DNA of 64,000 bases from Algibacillus agarilyticus (GCF_003286125.1 NZ_QMED01000003.1:124001-188000), one strand, 5' to 3'; shown: positions 17,320 through 25,125, counted from the stretch's first letter. Notes: generated by a model not told the origin, from the sequence alone. Translations and numbers: made by a program.

Positions 17320-19158
17320 ATGTTAAAACACATTTTAAAAGGCGTTGCTATCGCAATCCCCATTATATTATTTATCGTTTATGCCAAAGTCAGTGGTTTG
17401 TTTGCAAGTCAACTTAAAGCGCCCGAGGGGCCCGCTTTTGTAAAAGCGGTTCCAGATGATTGGGCTAAAGCAACAGCAAAAAGAGAATCAGACATTGCAG
17501 CGCATTTATTACAACACCAAGAAAATTTTGATCACTTTGCCAATTTTCCAGTGAGTCAAACACACGGTATACCGTTAATTGTATTGAAACTATTACCCAA
17601 AGTGGCTCCCGAATTTTGGGGCAACGAAGACAATTTTTTATCCGTTATGGGGCTATTCAATGATGAACGTTTAGTCGGCTACCCTTTCCCTCGTGGTATT
17701 GGTTTTACGGGGTTAGTGCGTCAAGATTTAAATGCGAGTATTGATTTTGCCTCTTTTACCTGCGGTGGCTGCCACATCGGGCGTTTACGTTTAGAAAATG
17801 GCGAATATCAATATTTAGATGGCGGGGTTAATCAAGAATTTAACGTAGTGGGTTATCGTCAACGTATTGTCCAAACCCTTAATAAAATCTATGCCAACGA
17901 AACCGACCGAAATAAAAAAAATGAGCGCGTGATTAAGGCTTTTTTAAACGCACTAAATGAAGTAGAAAAAACAAACCCAACTTATTTTTATAACAACTAC
18001 CAATATAAAAATCGTCAATTCACGGCAACATACGAAGCCAAACAAATCGCGTTATTTAAACAAAACGCGGAACAAACCATCATCGATTTTATAAATCACC
18101 AAGAGCGGGTTTACGATGGTTGGTTGACCATTGCGAATAAATTTTACCCTAATATTAGCGAGCGCATTGCGGCCGGTTTTGCCGGAATGGAAGATGCAAT
18201 AGGTTTTAATGCCGCCAGTGCTTATCAAAGCTTTAAAGATAAACCCTTAACATCGTTGTTTGCACCCTTGGCGTTACCCGGTGCGCATGGCATAACCGAT
18301 ATTATGGTTGTGTGGGATCAAGATTCGCATGATCCACGTTGGAATGAAGACGGTACTCGCTTGATCGACGGTGGCGGACAATGGACAGGTCATATCCCTT
18401 TACCCATTTATAAAAATATTGCCGCCCAAGTCACATTAGGCTTTGATAATATTGATGTGAGCGTTTCTGCACACGCTGAAAAATTATTGCGTTTTTTACC
18501 GCCACCGATTTACCCATTCGATGTTGATATTAAATTAGCAAAAAAAGGCCAAGCCCTATTTGCAGAAAATTGTGCTGATTGTCACCAACCCAATAATGGC
18601 CGTGTATACCAAGAGTTAGGCACCGATATGGGCCGAGCCAATGTAGCAGGCACACTGATAACCGTTGCGGCTCAATCAGGTTTTACTAGCGATAACGATT
18701 GCTCACCCACCACCACCGTAACGCTTTCTGGTCAACAAGTTCAGCCTTGTGCCACTTACCGCGGTGTATCGTTAAAAGGACAAAGCATACAAGCGATGCT
18801 TCCACCTTGGCAGCATCAAGGTTACAACGCACTGCCCTTGCCTGGCATTTGGGCTCAAGCGCCGTATTTACACAATGGTTCTGTACCCACCTTGTACCAT
18901 TTATTAGTACCTGAAGCGCGCCCAACGGTGTTTGTAAAAAGTCGATTAGAATACGATCAAAAATACATAGGCTTTAAGTGGCAACAAACCGATTGGGATA
19001 AAACCGAAGGTTACCTGTTTGATACCGCGTCATCCCCCTCGATTAGTAATCAGGGCCACGACAAAGACATCACACTTAACGGCAAAACGTTTAAATTAGA
19101 TTGGAGTCAAGATAAGCAAAATGCATGGGCGTTAATTGAGTATTTAAAAACATTATAA
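17320..19158 (+). CDS. Second membrane-anchored di-heme c-type cytochrome
   Basis: 612 residues with an N-terminal membrane anchor (about 5-28) and periplasmic bulk. Heme sites are CGGCH at 148-152 and CADCH at 418-422. Near the C-terminus it has APYLHNGSVPTLYHLL and KYIGF, matching the equivalent segments of the first di-heme protein, so the two are distant paralogues. The distance between heme sites (270) is shorter than in the first protein (309). The start codon has only a weak AGGA eight bases upstream. It probably belongs to the same oxidative cluster as the P450. Its function could be oxygenase, peroxidase or electron relay. Confidence 0.72.
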   Translation: MLKHILKGVAIAIPIILFIVYAKVSGLFASQLKAPEGPAFVKAVPDDWAKATAKRESDIAAHLLQHQENFDHFANFPVSQTHGIPLIVLKLLPKVAPEFWGNEDNFLSVMGLFNDERLVGYPFPRGIGFTGLVRQDLNASIDFASFTCGGCHIGRLRLENGEYQYLDGGVNQEFNVVGYRQRIVQTLNKIYANETDRNKKNERVIKAFLNALNEVEKTNPTYFYNNYQYKNRQFTATYEAKQIALFKQNAEQTIIDFINHQERVYDGWLTIANKFYPNISERIAAGFAGMEDAIGFNAASAYQSFKDKPLTSLFAPLALPGAHGITDIMVVWDQDSHDPRWNEDGTRLIDGGGQWTGHIPLPIYKNIAAQVTLGFDNIDVSVSAHAEKLLRFLPPPIYPFDVDIKLAKKGQALFAENCADCHQPNNGRVYQELGTDMGRANVAGTLITVAAQSGFTSDNDCSPTTTVTLSGQQVQPCATYRGVSLKGQSIQAMLPPWQHQGYNALPLPGIWAQAPYLHNGSVPTLYHLLVPEARPTVFVKSRLEYDQKYIGFKWQQTDWDKTEGYLFDTASSPSISNQGHDKDITLNGKTFKLDWSQDKQNAWALIEYLKTL

Positions 19159-19210
19159 AAATGAAATAGACACCTAAAAAGACATAAATAAAAGGTCAAA
19201 AATAAAAAGA

Positions 19211-19262
19211 CACAAACTGAAATTGACGCTACTTTAAACAAAATCGACAATTTCAGTTTGTG
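19211..19262. repeat. Perfect 15-bp inverted repeat
   Basis: CACAAACTGAAATTG (19211-19225) and its exact complement (19248-19262) enclose a 22-nt spacer, 50 bp after the second di-heme gene. There is no T-run on the + strand, but A-rich sequence precedes it, so it would only resemble a terminator on the - strand. It may end the P450 cluster or be a transposon scar. The stretch 19159-19360 otherwise shows nothing recognisable. Confidence 0.6.
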
Positions 19263-19360
19263 GTGACAACATTAAAGCCGATTGATTATTTAAGAAAATA
19301 ATCAATTCACGATAGCTCAAGTTGATACAATTATTTTTAATCGTTTACCGAACGCGGGTC

Positions 19361-19502
19361 TATAGTCTTCTCGCTCAGGTTTTATGGTTCATTGTCAGCG
19401 CTTACTCTCGACTTTGGCTCCTGCGTCGTTCTAACACCTAAATCCATTTAGGCGGCCCCAATCACATAGTAGAGCATATGCTCATGGGGTCTCGAAGCTT
19501 GC
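19361..19502 (+). repeat. MITE family A, copy 2 (with internal insert, decayed right end)
   Basis: It begins TATAGTCTTCTCGCTCAGG and continues like the copy at 30316. About 48 bp are inserted after CGCTTACTC, and that insert itself holds the small inverted repeat CTAAAT-CC-ATTTAG. The GAGCATATGCTC palindrome is intact. After GAAGCTTG the sequence leaves the consensus and the right terminal repeat is missing. Confidence 0.75.
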
Positions 19503-19732
19503 CTGCATGGATGCAGATAAGGCGCGAGAGCAATGTTTGGACTCCACCTCCCCAACACCTTAAAGTATCGGGAAATAAATAGAGGGGTTCAAACATGATT
19601 AACGATCCTTAGAACGATCCTTAGAAAGACCGATCCTTAGAAAGACTGTCCTCGATGAGCTTTCCCGATGAGTTGTTGGGGTGTGGCACATACAAATAAC
19701 CACAAAAATTATCATTTTGAGTAATTCTACAC
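19503..19732. other. Non-coding stretch with short direct repeats before the attC-like array
   Basis: No convincing gene. The words GATCCTTAG and CCTTAGAAAG repeat several times near 19608-19645. A block CCTTAGAAAG-N-CTGTCCTCGATGA is seen here and again near 20546-20570, on both occasions shortly before an attC-like site. Confidence 0.5.
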
Positions 19733-19838
19733 CCTCAACGCTTTGCTAAGCGGCCATAAAATGGTTGGCTAAAATTAGCGATGGAGGACGGAGGAGCAAA
19801 AGCCAGCTGTTTTTGACCTTTGAATTGGCTTGTTATAT
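19733..19838 (+). mobile_element. attC-like recombination site A
   Basis: About 105 bp that fold back on themselves. CTCAAC at the left pairs roughly with GGCTTGTTATA at the right. An inner GGTTGGCT pairs with AGCCAGCT, and the arms between are partly complementary (TAAGCGGCCATAAAA against TTTTTGACCTTTGAA). This is the architecture of integron attC sites of the VCR type. The core heptamers are only partly canonical, so support rests on similarity to sites B and C. Confidence 0.6.
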
Positions 19839-19852
19839 TTTTTATACTACAA

Positions 19853-19871
19853 TGTACGACATTACCGTACA
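19853..19871. promoter_or_regulatory. YefM operator and promoter of the toxin-antitoxin pair
   Basis: TGTACG (19853-19858) and CGTACA (19866-19871) form an inverted repeat. YefM antitoxins are known to bind palindromes built on TGTACA. A -10-like TATACT lies at 19843-19848, so the operator overlaps the expected transcription start. The arrangement fits autorepression by the YefM-YoeB complex. Confidence 0.65.
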
Positions 19872-19887
19872 CAAAAGCGAATTAACT

Positions 19888-20160
19888 ATGAATAGCATTA
19901 GCGTAAACCAGTTTAGAGATAACTTAAAATCGTATATTGAACAAACTGTTAGCGAGCATGAACCATTAAAGGTTACAAGGCGTGCTGGTGACGACTTTGT
20001 TGTGATGAGTGCTGATGATTGGGAGCGAGAGCAAGAAACATTACATATATTACAAAGTAATAGCTTGATGCAACAAATTGCAGACTCTATGAAAACGCAC
20101 ACGACAAACAAAGGTTATAAACCAACACAAGAGCAATTAGATGAGATCACTAATCTTTGA
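19888..20160 (+). CDS. yefM: YefM-type antitoxin (Phd/YefM family)
   Basis: 90 residues. The frame is open back to 19765, but the ATG at 19888 matches the family start MNSISVNQFRDNLK and leaves the operator outside the gene. The N-terminal half is the Phd/YefM DNA-binding fold (KVTRRAGDDFVVMSADDWE). The C-terminal tail is polar and would wrap and inhibit the toxin. It overlaps the toxin gene by 20 bp, as is typical for coupled translation. It lies in an apparent integron cassette; toxin-antitoxin pairs are common array-stabilising cargo. Confidence 0.92.
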   Translation: MNSISVNQFRDNLKSYIEQTVSEHEPLKVTRRAGDDFVVMSADDWEREQETLHILQSNSLMQQIADSMKTHTTNKGYKPTQEQLDEITNL

Positions 20161-20410
20161 AGGTAAAACTTGGCTCATCTATGAGCAATTAAGAGAAAAA
20201 GATAAAAAACTACATAAAGCTTTGTGCAAAATACTAAAGGAAATGCTACGTGCTGATCCTAGTACAGGTCTAGGAAAGCCAGAGCCTTTGAAACACAACC
20301 TATCTGGGCTTTGGTCTAAGCGAATTTCCCAGAAAGATCGATTGGTATATAAATTTGATGATGAATATATTTATATTTTCGCCATTGGTGGACATTACGA
20401 CGATCATTAA
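20141..20410 (+). CDS. yoeB: YoeB-type mRNA interferase toxin
   Basis: 89 residues, RelE superfamily ribosome-dependent endoribonuclease that cleaves mRNA in the A site. The most conserved block GKPEPLKHNLSGLWSKRI is present. The expected catalytic residues align with E. coli YoeB shifted by two: Glu48 (GKPE), Arg67 (KDRLVY) and the C-terminal pair His85-Tyr86. All are intact, so the toxin is probably active and the antitoxin needed. Its start lies inside yefM. It is followed by the short attC-like start TATAACGCC. Confidence 0.93.
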   Translation: MRSLIFEGKTWLIYEQLREKDKKLHKALCKILKEMLRADPSTGLGKPEPLKHNLSGLWSKRISQKDRLVYKFDDEYIYIFAIGGHYDDH

Positions 20411-20588
20411 AAAAATATAACGCCTCAACACATCTCACATCTCACATCTCATGCAGGACAGCCATCGATAAATCCTAATAAATAACGCGATCAACTCACT
20501 CATTTATCAAACACAATTTAGCCAAAATCAGTTAAATTTATCTTTCCTTAGAAAGGCTGTCCTCGATGATCTTATAGTATTTATACAG
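20411..20588. other. Cassette tail: partial attC-like start and heptad repeats
   Basis: TATAACGCCTCAAC just after yoeB resembles the left end of a VCR-type attC, but no matching right end is near. A 7-bp unit CATCTCA is repeated three times (about 20431-20451). The CCTTAGAAAG...CTGTCCTCGATGA block recurs. No gene is seen. Confidence 0.5.
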
Positions 20589-20688
20589 CCTCAACGCCCC
20601 ATTAAGGGGGAATTTATAGTTGGCTAAAATTACGAGCGAAGCGAGAAAAGCCAATTGTAAATTTTCCCGCTTGAATGGCTTGTTAGCA
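20589..20688 (+). mobile_element. attC-like recombination site B
   Basis: 100 bp with strong imperfect dyad symmetry. CCTCAACGCCCCATTAAGG at the left matches the complement of the right arm ending GGCTTGTTAGCA. Inner TAGTTGGCT pairs with AGCCAATTG around an AAAATTACGAGCG-type loop. The right end lies directly against the stop codon of the reversed gene that follows. It shares its inner stem with sites A and C. Confidence 0.72.
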
Positions 20689-21222
20689 TTAAAAGCCTAC
20701 AGACATCATAAGCATGTAACTATTTTCAGTGCCTTCTTCGTAAACAATATCATCATATTGCTCAGGTAAAGGTACCCCTGGATTAATTCCATTCGCATAA
20801 GTTCTCGTACCATGAGTTACCCACCCGAGACCAACGCTGATTGTTTTTTTACTTTGAGTTAAGAATGAAACTTGCGGACCCAATGCAAAAGAAGAAAAGG
20901 CAGACGAATTTCCATCTATTAATTTTACACCTGCAAAAAAACCAAACTTAGTATCAGATATATCATTACCATCTGAATCAGTCTTAGTATTAGTTCCAAT
21001 CCCCCAAAGGTTCCAATTCATGGTTAACCATGCACTCGGACGTGTATCAAATGTTTTTTCGGTAACAACTATTCGTTCATCACCACGAAGGCTTGCTGAA
21101 TCAATATAAGTTTCTCGATATTGCTCAACACCTAAACCAAAACTTAATTCCCACTCAGCAACACCTTCTGCTAGGGTAGGAAAAGTAAATACTGACAAAA
21201 GAGCTATAAGTAAATATTTCAT
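20689..21222 (-). CDS. Small outer-membrane-type protein in a reversed cassette
   Basis: 177 residues with a clear signal peptide (MKYLLIALLSVFTFPTLAEG). The mature part is rich in alternating hydrophobic and polar stretches and glycine, and ends in an aromatic residue (MLMMSVGF). That pattern suggests an 8-stranded outer-membrane beta-barrel. I recognise no family. It fills the space between attC-like sites B and C on the minus strand, opposite to the apparent cassette direction. Its stop codon abuts site B. Reversed genes occur in sedentary integron arrays and usually carry their own promoter. Confidence 0.7.
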   Translation of the reverse strand: MKYLLIALLSVFTFPTLAEGVAEWELSFGLGVEQYRETYIDSASLRGDERIVVTEKTFDTRPSAWLTMNWNLWGIGTNTKTDSDGNDISDTKFGFFAGVKLIDGNSSAFSSFALGPQVSFLTQSKKTISVGLGWVTHGTRTYANGINPGVPLPEQYDDIVYEEGTENSYMLMMSVGF

Positions 21223-21256
21223 TTTTTGTATCCTTACTATAAAGATTATAAATTAA

Positions 21257-21357
21257 TGCTAACGCCCATATTAACAGGCAAAAAACAGTTGGCTAAAATG
21301 TTTGAGGTACGAAAAACAGCCAACTGTATTTTGTCCTAGTTTAATTTTTTGTTAGGT
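21257..21357 (+). mobile_element. attC-like recombination site C (best VCR-like example)
   Basis: 101 bp. The right end GTTAGGT fits the core consensus GTTRRRY. Left GCTAAC pairs with it. Inner arms CAGTTGGCT and AGCCAACTG are perfect 9-bp complements, and the intervening arms (ATATTAACAGGCAAAA against TTTTGTCCTAGTTTAAT) pair with small bulges. This is the expected hairpin with unpaired extra bases of an attC bottom strand. Confidence 0.78.
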
Positions 21358-21368
21358 GGATGAACTGA

Positions 21369-21587
21369 TTAGAATCTATGCCACCTAAACTCACCAAACC
21401 AACATAAAGCAATTGGCAAAGCCTTGCACAACTTTTTGTTTGAAAACTGAGAAATTATTGTGCTAAACGACAAATTAAATGCACTGTTCAATTTCACGCA
21501 ACACCGCGAAACAAAAATATACGTGCGATAAATACTAAAGTGATTTACGTTGAAGAATGCGTGATTGAAGCACAAAACGAGAATCAA
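21369..21587 (-). CDS. Hypothetical small protein in third cassette (doubtful)
   Basis: A 72-residue open frame, the only one of size between attC-like sites C and D. It has hydrophobic stretches and three cysteines (MILVLCFNHAFF...) but no recognisable family, and no clear ribosome site precedes it. It may be spurious. The cassette may be non-coding, as some integron cassettes are. Confidence 0.25.
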   Translation of the reverse strand: MILVLCFNHAFFNVNHFSIYRTYIFVSRCCVKLNSAFNLSFSTIISQFSNKKLCKALPIALCWFGEFRWHRF

Positions 21588-21617
21588 ACAATAAAACCAA
21601 ACCCTTTAACAAAATAC

Positions 21618-21676
21618 ACCTAACGTTTAGCATTCATGCGTCACGTAGTGTGTGATCGCATAATGCCTTGTTGAAC
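21618..21676 (+). mobile_element. attC-like recombination site D (short, canonical cores)
   Basis: 59 bp bounded by ACCTAAC (fits RYYYAAC) and GTTGAAC (fits GTTRRRY), both matching consensus core sites. Between them GCATTCATGCG pairs with CGCATAATGC. The central spacer contains CACGTAGTG. It is the shortest but most canonical of the four sites and closes the array. Confidence 0.72.
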
Positions 21677-21699
21677 GAAGCTGATGCCTTCGCCCAACT

Positions 21700-21939
21700 T
21701 TAAATTGGTATGCTTAATGCTATAGGAAATTGCTTTTTAAAGGAAGCTGGCTTCAATATTAAACCCGTAATTAATAGCGAGTCATTCGTATTTATTATGT
21801 TATTTTCGTCTTTTTTCTGTGCTGTGTACATCACGTTTTCATCTTTATAGACCCTATTACGGTTATCAAGCCGAGTCGGTTTAGCTACGTCTTGATTCAA
21901 ATCCGCAGTTCTCAGATTACCAATATCAAACTCATGCAT
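21700..21939 (-). CDS. Hypothetical protein (doubtful)
   Basis: A 79-residue open frame starting MHEFDIGNLRTADLNQD. It is polar in the first half and hydrophobic at the end. No family is recognised. It lies between attC-like site D and the IS91-type transposase remnant, on the same strand as the remnant. It could be a chance frame or debris of the transposon. Confidence 0.25.
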   Translation of the reverse strand: MHEFDIGNLRTADLNQDVAKPTRLDNRNRVYKDENVMYTAQKKDENNIINTNDSLLITGLILKPASFKKQFPIALSIPI

Positions 21940-21954
21940 TTTCGTCAGTGAGTG

Positions 21955-22140
21955 AGTACCAGTGGCACTAAAGCAACCTGCAAACCGTCAGACTTCATTA
22001 ACCCAATCGGCAGCATAACCCCTATTTTATCGGCTCGATAACGAAAGCTCACCTCTTCATCGATTATACTTTGCAGTCGTTTTTCTTGAAATACATCTTT
22101 ACGGGTGTAACGGCCTAAGTAACGTAAAACCGTTTCGGGT
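21955..22140 (-). pseudogene. IS91-family transposase remnant (C-terminal fragment)
   Basis: Reading the minus strand from about 22140 downward gives PETVLRYLGRYTRKDVFQ and then EVSFRYRADK before drifting off and stopping. PETVLRYLGRYT is the characteristic C-terminal block of IS91-type HUH/Y2 rolling-circle transposases. An in-frame TAA lies just before PET and the N-terminal catalytic half is missing, so this is a dead fragment of about 60 codons at the edge of the cassette array. Confidence 0.7.
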
Positions 22141-22306
22141 TATTCAAACTACCCAATAATTAACAACAGCAATTGACCAAAACAAACTCACGTGGCAATA
22201 TAATAGTCTTATTGACAATAACATTACATCTCTCACTAACAATATTGGAAGATGTATACCCGAAGCTTTATATCGCCATCTTTATATAACCAGAGAGGTA
22301 AACGTT

Positions 22307-23152
22307 TTGAAAAATTATATGTGCCAGACTCATTTTTTAAAAAACACCATCGGCTTACTAACTTTTTTGAGTGTTGTTGGTTGTTCTACCGCAGAAAAAA
22401 CGACACAACCAACCACGGTAAAGGTTGAGCAAACACCAGCTTTGACGATTAAAAAATTTAAGGCATACACACAAAAATTTACCAATACAACCACCCTGAC
22501 ACAGAACCATGCCACGGGGCACATTGGTGAGTATTTTTTCACACATTGGAAAGATGGAGGTTCAGCCTCTTTAAACATGCAAACAAATGGCACCTTTAAT
22601 GTTGATTGGCAAGGCGGCGGTTATAATTATGTGGGCGGCCCAGGCTGGCATTATGGTGATGAAAATAGAGTGATTGGCTATCGGTTTGATAGTGACAGTG
22701 GCGCTAATTTTATTACGGTATACGGTTGGGGTTACGATAAAAACATGGCCAAAACAGATCCTTCTCATCTGGTCGAGTATTATATTTTACAACGATGGTC
22801 AGATGCTTACGAGCCTAGCCAAAATGGGGTGTTTGGCAAAAAGTTTGTCAGTAATGGCGTTGAATATTCAACCTACCGAACCATCAGAGAAGAAAAACCG
22901 TCAATCAACAACACGTCTACTTTTTACCAATATTGGAGTAAACCTAGCCAACAGCAACCGCTAGGGGTTGAGCTTGAAATTGTGTTTGCAGATCACGTTA
23001 AAGCCTGGGCAGATTCAGGTTGGGTTTTACCTAATATGAACAATTTTGATGCAAGTGATGATCCCACTTATCAGGTCATGGCGGTAGAAGTGTTTAATCC
23101 ACCTGCCGATGGTACTGCATCGGGTCGTGTTTGGAATGCAACACCAAAATAG
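22307..23152 (+). CDS. GH11 endo-beta-1,4-xylanase, lipoprotein, TTG start
   Basis: 281 residues. TTG at 22307 is preferred because AGAGAGG lies eight bases before it; the first ATG (22319) would be 20 bases away. The leader ends LSVVGC (lipobox), so the enzyme is lipid-anchored. The GH11 jelly-roll is clear: GHIGEYFFTHWKDGGSASL, VDWQGGGYNYVGGPGW and YGWGYD. Nucleophile Glu157 is in LVEYYILQRW, then TYRT, PSINNTSTFYQYWS, and acid/base Glu261 is in YQVMAVEVF. It is slightly longer than typical GH11 because of the leader and loop insertions. It adds xylan activity to the mannan locus. It converges on the TRAP operon across a shared terminator. Confidence 0.9.
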   Translation: MKNYMCQTHFLKNTIGLLTFLSVVGCSTAEKTTQPTTVKVEQTPALTIKKFKAYTQKFTNTTTLTQNHATGHIGEYFFTHWKDGGSASLNMQTNGTFNVDWQGGGYNYVGGPGWHYGDENRVIGYRFDSDSGANFITVYGWGYDKNMAKTDPSHLVEYYILQRWSDAYEPSQNGVFGKKFVSNGVEYSTYRTIREEKPSINNTSTFYQYWSKPSQQQPLGVELEIVFADHVKAWADSGWVLPNMNNFDASDDPTYQVMAVEVFNPPADGTASGRVWNATPK

Positions 23153-23180
23153 TATACGGTTAAAATTAGCCTTGAATAAT

Positions 23181-23215
23181 AAAAACTGACTTAATGATAG
23201 ATTAAGTCAGTTTTT
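23181..23215. terminator. Bidirectional terminator between GH11 and TRAP operon
   Basis: A perfect 15-bp stem (AAAAACTGACTTAAT with its complement) around a 5-nt GATAG loop. A-rich and T-rich outer arms make it work on both strands, ending the convergent xylanase and dctM genes. Confidence 0.92.
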
Positions 23216-23255
23216 ATCGCTGTGCATGTAAGGTTGCTTAAAGTAGTTACCGATA

Positions 23256-24536
23256 CTATCGATACAATAGCGTTGGTAACCACATTGATAGTTCTGGTAT
23301 AAACGTGACAAGCAATAACACAACCACCAAGGGGATCAAGAAGGGAATGGTTGCCTTAGCACATTCTTCAAATGGCACTTTCGATACCCTAGATAACACA
23401 TAAAGCACCATACCGACCGGCGGTGTTAATAAGCCAATCATTAAATTAAGGATCATAACCACCCCAAAATGCACGGGGTCGATGTTAAGGCTAACCGCGA
23501 TCGGTAATAACACCGGTGTTAATATGGTAATTGCGGCAATTGTTTCCATAAAGCAGCCAACAACAAATAAGATTAATGTCATTAACAAAAGTATGGCCGT
23601 TTTGCTCTCGGTGATGGTTAGCATCCACGTGGTAAAATCTTCGGTGACGCGCTGGCTTGTTAAAACCCATGAAAATATTGAAGCACCGGCAATAATAAGC
23701 AATATGATGCTTGTGGTTTCAATTGTATCCATGCTGACTTTTACCAATTTTTGCCAATTCAATGTGCGATAAACCACAGCACCCAAAAACAAAGCATAAG
23801 CGGTTGCAGCAATAGCGGCTTCAGTGGCCGTAAAAATGCCAAATAAAATCCCACCAATAATGATCACAGGTGTCATTAGTGATAAAAAGGCTGATTGAAA
23901 TGTTGTATTTAACCGCGTCATGCAAAAGCCTGCATCTTTAGGGTAATTACGTTTTTTTGCGTAATAAGCCACCATCACCATTAAGGCAATTGCCATCAAC
24001 AACCCCGGTATAAAACCTGCGGCAAATAATTGTCCGATAGAGGCGCCAGCCATGACACCATAAATAATCATGGGTAAACTCGGTGGAATAATAGGACCAA
24101 TAGTAGAAGACGCAGCAGTCAAGCCAACCGAAAAGCCCGCATCGTAACCCTTATTACGCATTGCTTTAACTTCGATAGCCCCTAGCCCGCCTGCATCGGC
24201 TACCGCAGCCCCAGACATACCCGCAAACATAATAGAAGCACTCACATTAACATGACCTAAGCCACCCCGCATCCATCCAACCATCGCATTGGCAAAATCG
24301 AATATTCTGCTTGTTATACCCGACGAGTTCATTAAGGCACCGGCTAATACAAAGAAGGGGATCGACAGCAACGGAAAACTATCAATTCCGCCTACCATTC
24401 GGTGCAAAATAACTAATTCTGGCACTTGGCCATCAACTAAAATAGCTAATAAAGAAGCCCCCGCTAATGCAAAAGCAACCGGAAAGCCCAATATAATCAT
24501 AATAATGAGTGAAATAAAAAGTGTCGCAATAACCAT
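23256..24536 (-). CDS. dctM: TRAP transporter large permease (DctM)
   Basis: 426 residues, about 12 hydrophobic segments. It is the ion-coupled membrane component of a TRAP system (DctM/SiaM family). Diagnostic blocks include the N-terminal LGFPVAFALAGASLLA, FPLLSIPFFVLAGALMNSSG, and GPIIPPSLPMIIYG, with ETIAAITILTPVLLPIA in the second half. It is the last gene of dctP-dctQ-dctM, 19 bp after dctQ. These systems import carboxylated compounds such as sugar acids, uronates or dicarboxylates. With oxidising sugar enzymes nearby, aldonic or uronic acids are a reasonable guess. Confidence 0.93.
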   Translation of the reverse strand: MVIATLFISLIIMIILGFPVAFALAGASLLAILVDGQVPELVILHRMVGGIDSFPLLSIPFFVLAGALMNSSGITSRIFDFANAMVGWMRGGLGHVNVSASIMFAGMSGAAVADAGGLGAIEVKAMRNKGYDAGFSVGLTAASSTIGPIIPPSLPMIIYGVMAGASIGQLFAAGFIPGLLMAIALMVMVAYYAKKRNYPKDAGFCMTRLNTTFQSAFLSLMTPVIIIGGILFGIFTATEAAIAATAYALFLGAVVYRTLNWQKLVKVSMDTIETTSIILLIIAGASIFSWVLTSQRVTEDFTTWMLTITESKTAILLLMTLILFVVGCFMETIAAITILTPVLLPIAVSLNIDPVHFGVVMILNLMIGLLTPPVGMVLYVLSRVSKVPFEECAKATIPFLIPLVVVLLLVTFIPELSMWLPTLLYR

Positions 24537-24555
24537 ATTTTGTACCTAATTAACC

Positions 24556-25125
24556 TTAGTCACAGCTTGTGGGGGCTTGTGTATTATTTGTTGTATGAGA
24601 TGGGTTGAAAAGCTGAATTAAAAATTGACTACTTCTGAGCAACATAATTAATAAACTAGCAAAAACAACACCGTATAAAACGCTGATTGGCAACGAGATA
24701 GAGGCCATTTTATGAATGTGTAACAGCGGTATTATTTGCCATGCGGAATAAGCTAACATGGCAATAAACACAACATTAAAACACCCTATTACTTTATAAA
24801 TAACGACGGATAAACGCTCAGGCATCCATTGATGAAACAACGACACAAAAATATGGCTGTTGTTTCTAATACCCATGCAACCACCAATAAAGCCTAAACA
24901 AACTAACTGATAACGAGCCACCTCTTCTGTCCAGCCGAGCGGTGCTGAAAAAACATAGCGGCTGACAAATTGTGAAAATACGGTTAAGGCCAATGCCCAA
25001 AATAAAATAAGCGCGATCCAATCTTCAATTCGGTAATTAGCGTAACTAAATACCTCATCATCTTCGTGATGAAAGTCACTAACTTGCTGAGATTCAGGAT
25101 CATTTAATGTTTTGTAATCGTTCAT
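24556..25125 (-). CDS. dctQ: TRAP transporter small permease (DctQ)
   Basis: About 189 residues, four transmembrane helices, DctQ family. ATG at 25125 is chosen because AGGAG lies nine bases upstream; a TTG at 25134 in the same frame is too close to that site. The segment FSAPLGWTEEVARYQLVCLGFIGG is the family hallmark (Trp-Thr-Glu-Glu). The start overlaps the end of dctP by 26 bp, so the genes are translationally coupled. It links the binding protein to the large permease. Confidence 0.9.
   Translation of the reverse strand: MNDYKTLNDPESQQVSDFHHEDDEVFSYANYRIEDWIALILFWALALTVFSQFVSRYVFSAPLGWTEEVARYQLVCLGFIGGCMGIRNNSHIFVSLFHQWMPERLSVVIYKVIGCFNVVFIAMLAYSAWQIIPLLHIHKMASISLPISVLYGVVFASLLIMLLRSSQFLIQLFNPSHTTNNTQAPTSCD

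Noticed and set aside
19211-19262. Inverted repeat as a rho-independent terminator of the P450 cluster
   Set aside because: There is no T-run on the relevant strand and the loop is 22 nt; listed only as a repeat.
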